64,000 nt of DNA from Chaunax sp. Z400 (GCA_037577475.1 CM075194.1:25701826-25765825); one strand, 5' to 3'. Positions 50,285-62,349 are shown, counted from the stretch's first letter. Notes: generated by a model from the letters alone, not told the origin. Translations and numbers: made by a program.

Positions 50285-51080
50285 TTTTAAACACAGGAGG
50301 AGGAGGAGGAGGATCTGTGAAGAGGATGTGTGTCAGCTCTTTCAGAGACAAAAGATCAGAAGGGCACCAGGCCCTGATGGTGTCATCCTCCTGCCTGAAA
50401 GTCTGTGCTGACCAGCTGGCCCCCATCTTCACACAAATCTTCAACAGGTCACTGGAGCTGTGTGAAGTTCCCTCCTGCTTCAAACGCTCCACCATCATCC
50501 TGGTCCCCAAAAAACCCTCCATCACAGGATTAAATGAGTACAGGCCTGTTGCCCTGAGGTCTGTGGTCATGAAGTCCTTTGAAAGACTTGTGCTGAACCA
50601 CCTGAAGGACATCAGAGGCGGCAGAGGATGTACTTCCTGCGTCAGCTCAGAAAGTTCAACCTGCCTCAGGAGATGCTGACTCAGTTTTACACTGCTACCA
50701 TTCAGTCTGTTCTCTGCACATCCATCACCGTCTGGTTTGGGTCGGCCATTCAGGACTTGTACATGTCTAGAACCAGGAAGAGGGCAGGAAACATGGCTGC
50801 AGATCCATCTCACCCCTGACACAAACTGTTTGATCTCCTCCCCTCCGGTAGGCGTTACAGAGCTCTGTACGCCAAAACAACCAGACATCAGTTTCTTCCC
50901 ACAGGCCATCAGTCTGATAAACACACATTCAGTGATTTAGCACCAGTTACCATGTAGAGTGTTCATTCCATCCTGCACTCCTCACTTTAACACAATTCTG
51001 CACAATGTACAGAAGTCTAGCATATACTTGTGTATTTGTATATTTATATTTGAATGTCCTGCATATTTCTACTGACACTC
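50285..51080 (+). mobile_element. Jockey-group (L2/Rex-like) LINE, internally deleted 3' part
   Basis: From about 50,340 frames encode SSCLKVCADQLAPIFTQIFN, FKRSTIILVPKKPSITGLNE and YRPVALRSVVMKSFERLVL, the early blocks of a jockey-group reverse transcriptase. At about 50,613 the sequence jumps to MYFLRQLRKFNLPQEMLTQF and VLCTSITVWFGSA, which belong near the ORF2 C-terminus, so the central catalytic blocks are deleted. The 3' region ends near 51,080 in a CT-rich stretch. Likely the same family as the 5' fragment at 1-540. The 220-codon frame on the opposite strand is its shadow. Confidence 0.8.
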
Positions 51081-51371
51081 ATCTCTCTCTCTCGCTCCCT
51101 CCCTCCTTCCCTCCCGCCCTTGATGTCACTCAGAAGCAGGGGCAACAAATCAAGATAAAATCTAGCTAAAAATGGGTGACAGCAGGTTCCATGTCATGCA
51201 TGGGTGAATGAAATGCAAACACTGTAAAGTGCTATATAAGCAGGCCATTTCCCATTTATGTTTTCAACTGTGTTTAAATGAGCATCTATGGACAAGGAAA
51301 CCTTACAATAATACAGTGAAAAGGATGGTTTCTGCATTTCTACCAACCGAATCATTGATTTCCAGGACTGC

Positions 51372-53024
51372 TGCTGCTACCTCTTCACACTGATAGTCTT
51401 TTGGATATTTTGTGTATTTCAACATTTCTTGGGCGAGGCCATCAAGGATGACTCCTTTCAGCTTTGGCCCAGGGTTGAAATATGTTCCATTTGTCTTAAA
51501 TTCTGTCTTCTTTAGTTGTAGCTCAAATTCAGCCTCGTAGGTGAATTTGGGGAATACATAAACCTTGGGCCAAGTGGACAATTTGAGGGCTGAGTTTCTG
51601 GAGATGAATGTGGGGTTGAAGTGTAGAGTGTATCATCACTGCAGGATGGCTCTATGGAAGTGGTAAATGAGGTCTCCCCAGGTGAGTTTAATGGGTACAA
51701 AATGATGGAGGCTCCTCAGATGATAAGATAGGGGAGTATATTACTTTCAGTGTGCTTTTATTTCCAATTTCAGACATCGAAGTTAGGTTCGTGAACACGT
51801 TAAAGTCAGCATTCATGTATTGCAACCTGAAGTCCTCTTTCAATTGAAAGAATGTCTTTATTAATGTATGCAGTTCTTCCACTGTTGCTGGAATTCCAGA
51901 AGCCAAGGTCAGTTTTCTTGAGTCAGACTCATCACCAAAGATGATCTGCAGGACAGCTGGATCTGCCATTATGGAACACCTTTAATCTAGAGCAGAAACA
52001 AAGGAGACATAGAAAAAAACAATACACTGGAATTAGATTTGAGATGAAATAAAAATAATTTTACAGATTTTGTAAGAGCCAACCGAACGAAAGAAATAAT
52101 GTCCTCAAGTGTCTTTAAATATTTATAACTGAAATAGTGCAAAGTATGTTTCAAGTATGTTTGCTTCAAACACATTTTTATGTATCTGTACTTATAGTAA
52201 AGTATATTATTTTATGCCATCATGACATAAAGTACATTTTTACCAAACTAAATATACAATTTTAATATAGTGTACAGGGTCCCAGCACATTTTACATATG
52301 AATTTTCTAACCTTTTTAATAATGTTTCCATAATATTTTACTGCATTTCTATGACTTTATTTACGTAGTTTCAAATAGTAAGGCCTACATCAGAGATCAC
52401 ATGGTGCAAAAATGAGGCTCTTCCTCCAAGAGGAGGAGAGGAAGACGAGGGGAGGAGACGAGCAAGAGATGGGAAGAAGGAGATGATGGAGAGAACGATG
52501 AGGACAGGAGCAAAGGAGAGAATAGGAAGGGCTGAGCAGAATTTGGGGAGAAGATGAGAGAGCGGGGGGATGAAGAGGAAGACGAGGAACAGGAAGTGGG
52601 TAGGAGAGAAAGAGAAGGAGAGGAACAAGAGGAGAATAGGAGGAGGGGGAGGAAGAGGAGATCATGAGGAGATGAGCAGGAAAACAGCAAGAGATGAGGA
52701 GGAGGTGAGTGAATGAATGATGACACTTACCTTTCACGATGACGACTCTTTTCAACATTACCATGGCAAACCCCCAACCATGTAGTCCACAAGGGGATGT
52801 GGGTCCTTCAGGTCACCAGGCTCAATCAGGACAACCTCTCTAGTCGGTGTGGCAGACAGCTCAAATGCACCATAATGCTCCCTGTACCAAACACATACAT
52901 CTGTCACTAGAAAACACAGCTTTTCCTCAAGAATGCACAGCTGAAAGATCTGATTACATTCAGGCAGGGTGTCTGCAGATCCCTGTACAGTAAGCACTGT
53001 AACATTTACCACTGACAGACGCAT
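51372..53024 (-). pseudogene. Transposase-like/PB1-like family gene, copy A', broken and truncated
   Basis: Copy of the minus-strand gene at 1,073-2,394: transposase-like C-terminal segment at 53,024-52,758 with DPHPLVDY, PB1-like exon at 51,969-51,688 (MADPAVLQIIFGDESD), and the WPKVYVFPKFTYEAEFELQL domain at 51,581-51,375. Homology with copy A stops inside the EEVAAA codons at about 51,372; beyond that the frame runs into unrelated sequence. Frame breaks match those in A, so decay preceded duplication. Confidence 0.6.
52415..52710. repeat. Purine-rich (GA) tract, long form
   Basis: About 300 bp of nearly pure AG on the plus strand, roughly twice the length of the A copy. Length, mirror-like units and strand bias make triplex or slippage behaviour plausible. 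Confidence 0.7.
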
Positions 53025-53607
53025 TTGTTGCCATATGAACCTCAGTCACATCTGGGTATCTGCTTTAGTGAAGACACTACTTCCTCATTAAGGACATCAA
53101 CAGGCATGATTGAGACGTCTGTGACCTCCAAGGAGAACGTTAAATATTCTATGGTACGACTTAACTCTGGAACATATTGGATTCTGTGATGCACCATTAC
53201 GTATGACACAGTGGCATGGTGTAATTTCAGAATGCACTTCAATAGCCTTTTTAAAGTGACCAAATCATCAAACAATGTCAGTGATGATACTGTATGCTAA
53301 AGGATAAAGGAGACATTGGTTGAATTCCTTATCGATACCTAAGCTTTGGTCTAAGAAAACCAGATGGCTTGCAGAAGATGATAGAACGCTCATTACGACC
53401 ATCAGAGTCTTAGGACTTGACTTGTACGCAACCTCAAAGACTTGAGACCTAAAAATGACTTCTGAGCATTTCTCTATGGTAACATAAATGGAACACAATA
53501 ATAAATGTGCATTCCTCTCGAAATGTCATCAAACCCTTGCATTATTAGTGCCTCATGTGAAACTGAAGATTGAGAACAAGTAAGAGGACTTGTCCATATT
53601 CTCTCAC

Positions 53608-56380
53608 CTGACTGGGTGTTTGCCACATCAGAGGAGTTCCTTAATCCTACGAAGGCAAACTGGTAGAGCCTCCAGTACCGCTGGTCTGCCACCTCCACCG
53701 CCCGTCTCTGCCACCGGTACATGATCTCATTCTTAGGATAACCATCTACAGAACCCCGCATAATAGATACACATAATAGATCAATTAGAGGACTTACTGA
53801 TACCTGTAGTATCCAACACAAGGTTGAGACCTGCCATTCCGTATAATGTGCATAACATGGGAACATTGCACCATGGCAAGGCAAAGGGGAGCATTCAAGA
53901 TGGATTTGACCTGGACAGTCTGATGACAAGGAGTCTTCAAATGCAATAGTCTGTACACTACAGTATGTGGTAGGTAAACATGAGCTTTTGTAGGGATTCC
54001 TGCATGACAGGTAGTATATGGAGTTTGTACAAATGTAAACTAGTGCTTACTCCCATGCAAAACACGGTGAGGAGGTAATTTATCTACCTGAGATGTACAT
54101 TGATGGAGGAAAGAAATTCCTTTTGCAATCTTTAAATTGGTATAAAAGTTTGTCTGCTGATGACACTTTAATTGACTCAATTCTAAATTGGTTTATTTTA
54201 CACAGAGAAGGTTCTTCTTTGCAAGGGTTGAAAATATTCCAAACTCTGAGAGATAAATATCACACCTACTGTAAACTACAAATTATGTCTCTTTTCAGTG
54301 ACTTCCTAAATGACCTGTAGTTCTTGTACAGGCTTCCAGATTTGGCACTTTGCTTAAGATCACTTAATGCGAGGCGCAGATAGTGCAGTGGTTTAAGCAG
54401 GCACCCCATGTGCCAACGCCCCGCAGTGGCCGCATGTCAACCCCTCACTCTCTCTCCCCAATTGTGGTAAGATATCTTCAGCTGTCCTATCCCATTAAAG
54501 GCATAAATGCCCAAAAAATAACTTAAAAAACAAAACAAATCACTCAATCAAAGTGAAGCACTGGCTTAAGATTACAGAAATACTGTGATCAAGTTTCATG
54601 TATGGGAGAAACATGGGAAGGGATAAGTATTGACTGGTAAAAAAGAAGACAATTGTCAAAGATCTGAGTTGAGGTCACATGCAAAGATTTTGTGTTGGTA
54701 TAGCAACAGCCCTTTATATACAGAAGCCGTGACACAGGACTGCAACAAAGACCCTTCCCTCTACGCCGCATTTGTCTGTTTACACTGAACAGAACAAAGG
54801 CAGAACAACGTTGCTCCAGTGTGTGACTTTAAGTAGCGAGCCACAGTTCCAGAAGCAGAAGAGGCATGATGACACAGCAGCATTAGCATCTAGTGTGACA
54901 TCTTACGTATGCATCAAGCAGCACTTTTTACACAATGGATTAACATGGCAAAAAAAACATTCACCTTCACCAGTACATGTTAACTGATCTCATCCTCTGG
55001 TCAGAGGGTAAGGAGCTCCAAGACCTCACCCAGTCTCCCCAATGTGAAGATATATTTGGTTGATCTTCCTCTTTGAACTAACAGCCAACTGCTACGAGCT
55101 GCTTTTTAAGTCTTCCGATTGTGGGCCGCACACAAAATACATCATTGAAATGTGACAGCCCTGTCCTGCCTTTCTGCCTTGCATTCATACAGATGTGAGA
55201 TTCGCTCTGCTACTACCTCCTCTGCCGTCTCAGAGGTGGAACAACACAGACCCCCATTACATCTTCATTGCATTTATACAGAACAGTGAGGCTAAGGAAA
55301 TATTATTTGCACAACTGAAGGAGGATACTTGCTGGAAGCAGAACTCGTGTTCTTTTAGGCATTGAATCAAATCAAATTTCAGTCTTTCATTGATGAAATC
55401 ACTGGTTTGAGCTCAATTCATGACTTTTAATGTGACTGTACTTGAGCTGATATCTGTCTTCAACTCCATGAAATGGTCTTTGGATTAGTCACTAGTGTGT
55501 GGAACACTGAGGGGATAGTTGGGGCATTTGAATTGGGGTTGTATGAGGTTCTTATATATAATCATGCTGCTCGCCAACTATTGTAGGTAATACACTCTTC
55601 TACTATGGATAAATACCTCATACAAACTCACTTTAAGTTCATGACAAGACATGAGAGCACAATGCACAATGCATGAGACAAATGAAGGATGACACAGACA
55701 GCATGAATCAGACGAGAACAGGGTGCATAATTCATTTAGTCTGTCAGACAAAATGGGACTGGATGACCTCTTCTCTCCACTGGTGGAGCAGATGATAGGT
55801 TTTTGACCACCTACAGCTTGAAAACTCCAGTGGACACGAGTGCTCATCCATTGGAAAGTTATGCAGCTTAAGGTAACATTCCGCATTAATAGTCAACCTG
55901 ACAAAAACAGAATTGTGACAGAGAAAAAGCAAGTTTCAGCATTGTTTTTCCCTCCCAAGTGTGACTGAACACAGTTAAGGTATTTCATGTTCTCTCTGTA
56001 ATTATTCCAATGAATGCAGAAAAAAAGACCATTACATCATGCTTTGATAAATTTGGGACACCTACAAGAGAACTACATGATAAAAACACAGATGCACACA
56101 TTAAAGCTGCACAAACACGATAAAATGTTGGTAGAAAACTGGGTGCATAACTGTCCTACCTCAGTGTGTACATGACTCTCCCATTACTCCACAGCCTCAA
56201 TAGGCGGTTGGGGGTGGTGATACAGTGAGCGTCAGATTTGCGGGAATTCCTGAAGAAGGTGTCGGGAATCCAGATTTTGCCTACCATGTTACTGTTGAGC
56301 ATTAGCAGCTTCATTGAGCTGTTAAACTTGAGTCGGCTATCATACCATGTCTGGGCAAAGAAGATGTCAATGGTGTATTC
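53608..56380 (-). pseudogene. gabrg: GABA-A receptor gamma-subunit gene fragment, copy A' (three intact exons)
   Basis: Exons 56,380-56,160 (221 bp), 55,897-55,815 (83 bp) and 53,745-53,608 (138 bp) have canonical sizes, GT/AG borders and continuous phase. They encode IDIFFAQTWYDSRLKFNSSM through NGRVMYTLR, the Cys-loop (AECYLKLHNFPMDEHSC) and YGYPKNEIMYRWQR to VANTQSG, all in the extracellular neurotransmitter-binding half. Exons for the signal peptide, start of the domain and the four transmembrane helices are missing on both sides, so it is a gene fragment although these exons are undamaged. The residue after DAH is Cys here and Arg in copy A; gamma subunits normally have Trp there. Confidence 0.85.
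54371..54532 (+). mobile_element. tRNA-derived SINE, fuller copy
   Basis: tRNA-like head (GCGCAGATAGTGCAGTGG), a CTCACTCTCTCTCCCC body and a TTAAAGGCATAAATGCCC tail followed by an A-rich end. Imperfect flanking repeats (GATCACTTAAT before, AATCACTCAAT after) look like a target-site duplication. The head has no clear box B, so it is probably decayed. Confidence 0.65.
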
Positions 56381-56775
56381 CTGCAAAAGAGTTAGAAAAT
56401 CCACTAAAGTAAGATCTCCTGTTAAGGTCCACTTATTTTTTTCTTCTCATTGAAGGGAGGTTGAACACTCTGGAAATGCTAGTATTTTCATGTGGCATTT
56501 GTTAATATACAATTTTTCAGGCACTTAAAAAGGAAGAACTTTTGGATTCACATATTTGATGGATTACCATTAATTTCATGAATTTTTGCACAGACATTTA
56601 TGGTTACCAGAGGATGAATCCTAATAACTCTGTAAAAACACAAGATGTAAAAACACAATTATGGGTGTTTAAAGACTATGTTAAGCAAATTCTGTGATTT
56701 GTTTCAAAACACATTAAATGTGTGAGAGAAAGAATGTGTGAAAAAGTAGCTGAAAACATAAGAAAAGACTGTAAG

Positions 56776-57590
56776 CTATGTAAACACTGTGTTGTGGAGC
56801 TGCACCATCAAACTGTTTTTCTCTGGCTTTGAGTTGAGGATTTTTATGCAGGTGTGAAAACATGGCTCCATGATGCTCTGAAGCCAGGACATAGTGTCAT
56901 CACTCCTCTGAAACTGTTCCTCCCCTATCATTGGAAAAAGCCAGAGTATGCAGTCACAGTAACAGCGGGTCTCCTGCAAGATTGTGTGGCAATAAACTCT
57001 TAAGAAAGAGTTCAGTCTGCTGGTCAGCTGTGTCACTGTCTCACAATTGTGTCATTCCTGGATGCCACAATTTGCAACACAGCACTGTCACAAATTTCCT
57101 AAGGATGATGAATGATGAGAAATGAAGAGGAGGTGGACTCTAAACTGAGACAACTGCTGATACTGAAGAATGCGGTCAACTATCTCCCTCCTCATTCTTC
57201 ATCTATCCTCACCAATGATTGCCTTGGCTGCTATAAAAAAATTAATTATTATTTAATTATTGATATATGAATACTTTTTTACTAAAAATTGAAGCAGGCG
57301 CACAAGTCTAGCATGATTTCTGTGTAATGTTAGTGTCACTTTCATGCATGTCATGTTATGTCAGCTTCATTCCCTGAGTGAATCCGAATGATAACACACT
57401 GCTAATGTTTATGTGCATCATTACAGCTGTGATAAGGAATTATGCGTATGAAGGTCAGGATTTTACGTTTGTGACAGTGATAAAACATGGACCAAAGAAC
57501 ACTTTGCCTTTTTTGGACAGCATAAAATCAACATTAGCGTCTACCACCCTCCAAAGGCAGTGGATGTTTTTGCTTTGGCTTTAAACACAG
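56776..57590. other. Unassigned region with small conserved open frames (A')
   Basis: Copy of 5,743-6,600. The minus-strand frame is open to 57,036 and the plus-strand frame at 57,378-57,584 is slightly longer than in A because one base is extra. Not recognised. Confidence 0.25.
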
Positions 57591-57814
57591 GGTGCAAGTG
57601 TGAAAATCAGAAAGACAACAGACTGACCACTTTGTGGGGAAGAAGGACTGTGGCCACACAACTGTCTAACAGAACACTAAGCAAAGAATAAAGGTATGTT
57701 GAGTTGTATGAATGTACATTCTTACTTCTGCTGTAAGAACCTACAACCTCACAGACAATAAGTTAACTTTTCAGAAGGTCGGACTGTGGCAGAGGTCAAA
57801 AAGAAGAGGTCCCA

Positions 57815-58000
57815 CCTGAAAGTCGATGTAAAGAAGCGCATCGCGTCACACCGGCGGAGTGTGTGTGCCACGGGCGGTGGAGTCAGGAAACCGGAGCTCA
57901 CCTCATTTGATCAGAAGCTGGCATAATCGGGGAATCTCTCCTGAGTTGTGACGGAGACGGAGGGAGACAGATTCCATGCAGGGCGGATGGCATGACTCAG
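57815..58000. promoter_or_regulatory. GC-rich island, candidate promoter or 5' exon (A')
   Basis: Copy of 6,755-6,940. The short minus-strand frame now begins MRFFTSTF; both splice-donor-like sites are kept. Confidence 0.3.
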
Positions 58001-58397
58001 GTAGGAAGATTGTATTCATTTGTTTTAAACGAGTGTAAACCAGATACATTCAGGTTGTGTTAACACAATTATGCACAAAAAATTGGACTCTATTTACAAG
58101 AAGTGAGACTTTATTCAATAAATAGTTTCTCTGTTGTAGTTGCTGCATGTTCCAGCAGGGTCAGCGGTGGTGCAGCAGAGGAAAGGTGTGCGCCGGGCGT
58201 CTCCACTCCACTTCATGCACCCCGACCTGCAGCAGCCGTGTCCTCACAGAGGCTGTTCTTCAGAGGCAAAATGATACAATAAATGAAGTTGCAAAAGAAT
58301 TGTGAGAAATTAAAAATGTGTTGGGGGAAATTATCACTTCACTAAAACATCTGGCAAATAATTAGTGTCATTTCCATACTTCGTGTCATCTTATTTA

Positions 58398-58788
58398 CAA
58401 CCGATGCATCACATTAACACGTCGGTTTGCCTCAAACGTTTGGGGGAAAGGGGTCGAGGTTCAGGTCAACACTACCAACACGACCAACACAACCATGGGG
58501 GGTAATGGCACATTCTTCATCTGTGCCACGTTGTGAAGCACAGCACACGCCTCACAATGTTGCACACGTTTTCAGGCTTGTACAGCAGAATTCCTCCTGA
58601 AGCATCAAGACATCACCATCTGTTTCCCCGTTTCTCCATTTCTGTGCGTAAGCATGGGTCAGAGTTGCCGTGGAGGAACGCACATTCTCCCGTCAACTTT
58701 GCCTTTTATAAATCCCATGGATTGCTGGGAAAGCGGCGTACACCTTCTTTCGTGCTTACGCAGAGTTTATAAATGAGGCCCCAGGTCT
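58398..58788 (-). mobile_element. PIF/Harbinger transposon remnant, copy A'
   Basis: Same transposase C-terminal fragment and GAGGCCCC-type terminus as at 7,330-7,720. Confidence 0.5.
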
Positions 58789-59367
58789 TTGCATGTCATA
58801 AAAAGATCTGAAAATTCTCCTTCTACCTCATCAAAGTTTTTCTACCACATAATCTTGGCGACACGAATGGGATTGGATTGAGCATTTTTTGGAGCTCATC
58901 AAACGGCACAGCCTCGGTTGAGAGCGGTGGGTGCAGCCTCGACAGAGAGAGGCCACAAGGTAAGCAGCTTTCTGCTTGCCTCTCTGTTGGGGAAGGGCCT
59001 CACCCATTCTCTACTGATGCTGGTAAGACCAAAAGTATTGGCTCACCAAATACTAATTAAAAAAACAACTAATATTACTAATCAATGCGTGTTAAATGTT
59101 TAAATGTTAATATGTCAATGCGTGTCATTGTTTAAATGCCATTGTGAGATGTTATGAGAAGTGAAGTGCTGATGAGACAAATGAGTCAATGTGTGAGTGA
59201 GAGAAACATATTGAAATCATACACAACCCCTGTCTGCCTTCGGTGCTGCATAAACAGCGATCATCATGCATTACTGAGTGAAGCATGGTACTTTTGGTCA
59301 TAGATAGTCTGGACCCTGTTTTCTTTTAAACTGTCCTTCTGCATCATGGGGTGATCTTCACACACAC

Positions 59368-59613
59368 TTGTATAGATCTCTCAATTCATTTCAAGTTGTC
59401 CAATCTTTCAGATGTAAAATTTGTGATTCATTTTATCCAAATACCAAAGACTATTTTCAATGTATAAATTCCAATTTGAAAAGACATGAAACCGTAGAAT
59501 GTGCTTTTGACGGATGTGATTTCAAGACAAACATATATGGGACTTATGCGCCACACAGAAGTAGAAAATGTCACGTATATGATCCAAGTTTTTTGGTTCC
59601 TTTTAGTTTGTAA
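59368..59613 (+). pseudogene. Degenerate C2H2 zinc-finger N-terminus, copy A'
   Basis: Copy of 8,301-8,546; here ECAFDGCDFKTN retains the residues more typical of the family (Gly and Thr instead of Arg and Ile), so A' is closer to the ancestor at this point. Confidence 0.45.
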
Positions 59614-59981
59614 GGTTCATTTCATGATTTAGTTCCTCTGTTTCCTGTTTTATTTTGTAAGCTTTCTTCCTTGCCTTGTGTTTTGCTTTACACTTCCTGT
59701 TGTCTTCTCTTATGATCAGTTTTACTCCTTTGGTTCCTGTCTGTCTTTTAGTCTCTGTGTTTAGTTCCAGTTTGCTCCCTTTCCCTTTGCTCATGTATTC
59801 TCTGTCTATTAGTTTATTGTGTCCTCCTTGTGTCCCCTTTAATATGTTTTAAAGACAGTTTTTGTGCAAAACACAGCTGCACTCCAAGTTTTAAAGTTAA
59901 GGGCAATCTGAAGGACCCATATGGTCAATTCCATCATCATATTCATCCACTGGCTTGAAAAAATCTTTTTTATCCTATAGA

Positions 59982-60076
59982 AAAGCTCACAGCACCTGGT
60001 ATTCCCAGGCGGTCTCCCATCCAAGTACTAACCAGGCCTGGCCCTGTTTGGCTTCCAAGATCTGACGAGATTGGGC
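59982..60076 (-). rRNA. rn5s: 5S rRNA variant, 3' portion (nt 27-121), interrupted
   Basis: Positions 27-121 of the 5S gene are present; the first 26 are replaced by the 3' end of a LINE on the same strand. Box A, intermediate element and box C remain, but the product would lack half of helices I and II. Confidence 0.9.
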
Positions 60077-62262
60077 GCATTGTTTTTGTTTTGTTTTTTA
60101 TTGTCAAAATACACAAGATAATAACAACATTTATTATGTACACAGTATTATTTACATTTGCTTTGTGTTTTTGTTTCCTTCCTCTTTCCTTTAGAGGAGT
60201 AAACACAAAAAACACACAAGAATTAAACTGTACATAAAGGAAAATAAAGTGCGTATAATATATACAGCATATTGAAAATAAATGTTTTTAAGAAAAGAAT
60301 TGAAAATGAAATGAGGCTTTTTAGGGCCTTTTTGGGGTTTTCTCAGCCCACAGAATATTTTACATATTTGCTGCTTTTTGCTTGCCTTTTCAGCAAAAGT
60401 ACACAATCAATACAAAACACCACATGCACAAATTTTAACAGTTGCCATTTGTTATGTTTTCCCTTACCAGGGTATGAACTCCTTGCTCGGTTGAGGATGG
60501 GTCTAGAGTGAGGTCCCCTCAGCTTCCCCCCCGAGCGAGCAAATCCCTCTGGGGTCTGCTGTGGACACCTCCTCCCTGGATCTCCATCCCTCCCCAGATG
60601 GCACTTTGTGTGTTACCACACATCCATGGACACCTTTATTACACACTTTAAATAACACTCACAAGAAAAAGACAATTTTTCGCAGGGAAACTTTCCCTTC
60701 TCTCATTTGTTGTTTCTGTTTCACATGCTTTTTACATAGAATAAAATATGACGTGCCTTTACTTGTGTGTCTGGTGCTTAACTATATATTGAGGTGTATG
60801 TTGTTTTCTGTGTCTAGGGTGACGAGGGTGTTATTTGTGCAGAATAGTTCGATGTATTTTTCAGTGTCAGAGTGTATGAGGACTTGGATGTGTGAGGTGA
60901 GCTTGCTTCTAAAAAGTGTGTGAATCTCCAGGTGTTTGTTTTCATATAACTTTGTGTTTCTTCGGATCCAGGTGGCGAAACGTGCAAAGGTGAGTATTGT
61001 GTTGATAAGTGCTGTATTGATTGTGGGTGACCTGTTTGTTGTTCTGAATAAATACATGTGGTTCCAGTGCTCAGTGCTCGTGATTATCAGGTGACAGTGA
61101 TTGCATATTGCACGTTAGATTTTTTCCCTGTGTGGAGACAGAGCCTGACAGTGTAGGAAAAGATGTTCTATATCCTCAGGCTCTGTCTCACACACGGCAC
61201 ATTCCCTTTTGTATTTTGTTTTACACACCTGATGCAAGACGACGCTCGTGAAGATCCTCCTGTGCCTCAGCTTGTAGTCAAACTGTTGAATTTTGGGTGG
61301 GAGGGAGGGTGAATTTTTCAGGTAAGTAGTTTATTTTTTGTCATGTTTTATTTTTCCCTTTGACAGTACGTTATATACATTTTTTAAGTCCAGTTGACCT
61401 TTGTTGTTTATGATGTCTTTTATTTTTGTTAGGCCTACTGCACTTGGATGGCTGCTGATAATAATTTTACCATTATACAGGATACTGGGGTTTGAGAGGA
61501 AAGGTAAGCGAAGTACATCCTGTTTATTCTTGCACTCTATCTGGAGGTATTCTGGAGAATCTTGCCCCACGCCTCCAGTGCCTCCTGGTAGAACTCCAGC
61601 AGACCACTGTAGGCCTTTCTGGGGAGAGATGTACATAGGTTATATAAATCCTTCTCCATATACTGAGCCAGACAGTGCGCCAGCGAGTCCTCCCAGAGGT
61701 GTTGTCTGGTCGGATCCAAATATTTCCTAATTAATTTCACCCTTAGTGCATCCCTTTTGGCACTAATGTCAAATAGTCCTAAGCCCCATCCCTTTTGTTA
61801 GCAATTAACACCTTATGAGCGATCTGATTTCCCTTACCCCTCCAGAGAAAGGAGGACATGGTGCTTTCTAGCGAATTTAGTGCCCATTTCGGCAGCTCAT
61901 AAGTCATAATGTGGTTGAGAGTCGGCAGTACTAGAGAATTTATTACTATTACCTTTCGTTTCAACCCCAGATCTCTGAATTTCCATAGTATGTTTCTTTT
62001 CACTTTTTTAATTACTGAGTCCCATGTTTTTTCCAAACCCTCCTTATAGTTTTTCCCCATGTATGAGCCCAATACCTTTTGTATATTTGTTATTTTGAAA
62101 TTCCATTGGTTTTTGATTGTACGGTTCTTTCCCAATATAATTTCAGTTTTGTTCTTGTTTAATTTTGCACCAGATGCTTTGCCATAGTTTTCAATTATTT
62201 CAACACATTTTTCTGGGCTTGCCTCGTCCACCAGCGTCAGACTGACATCATCGGCATAATTA
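60077..62262 (-). mobile_element. 5'-truncated L1/Tx1-type LINE inserted in a 5S rRNA gene
   Basis: The minus strand opens at the reverse transcriptase active site (NYADDVSL at about 62,262) and continues through SGAKLNKNKTEIILG, LGSYMGKNYKEGLEKTW, NILWKFRDLGLKRKVIVINS and YELPKWALNSLESTMSSFLW. After frameshifts come pieces reading LDLKNVYNVLSKGKI and a C-terminal zinc knuckle CAVCETEPEDIEHLFLHC (CX2CX8HX4C) at about 61,185. An A-rich 3' end (AATAAAAAACAAAACAAAAA) abuts nucleotide 27 of a 5S gene at 60,076. The domain order is that of L1/Tx1 ORF2. The 5' junction falls in the 5S spacer with short homology, and about 75 bp of the 5S unit are missing. Frameshifts make it inactive. Tx1-group elements such as Mutsu are known to target 5S genes; membership here is inferred. 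Confidence 0.8.
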
Positions 62263-62349
62263 CAGGGGAGCAAAATCAACTTTGACAGTTTTTGTGCAAA
62301 ACACAGCTGCACTCCAAACTGGCTTAAAGAATCTTTTTTATCCTATCCA

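Larger units (their letters stand above)
51372..60076 (+). repeat. Duplication block A' (copy of about 1,073-9,034)
   Basis: Direct repeat of block A about 50.3 kb downstream, with more indels than between B1 and B2: a longer purine tract, a fuller SINE with about 330 bp extra, and the intact 83-bp GABA-A exon. The order of features and of the following 5S array is the same. Confidence 0.9.

Noticed and set aside
50262..50924. 220-codon minus-strand open frame, one of the longest in the window
   Set aside because: It is exactly antisense to the recognisable jockey-group reverse transcriptase, and its glycine and proline runs come from a GGA repeat.
52371..52764. Long serine/leucine/proline-rich minus-strand frames in three phases
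   Set aside because: They are a composition effect of the purine tract, open in all frames.
61331..61740. Separate small genes on the minus strand
   Set aside because: They are frameshifted pieces of the LINE ORF2 C-terminal region between the RT and the zinc knuckle.
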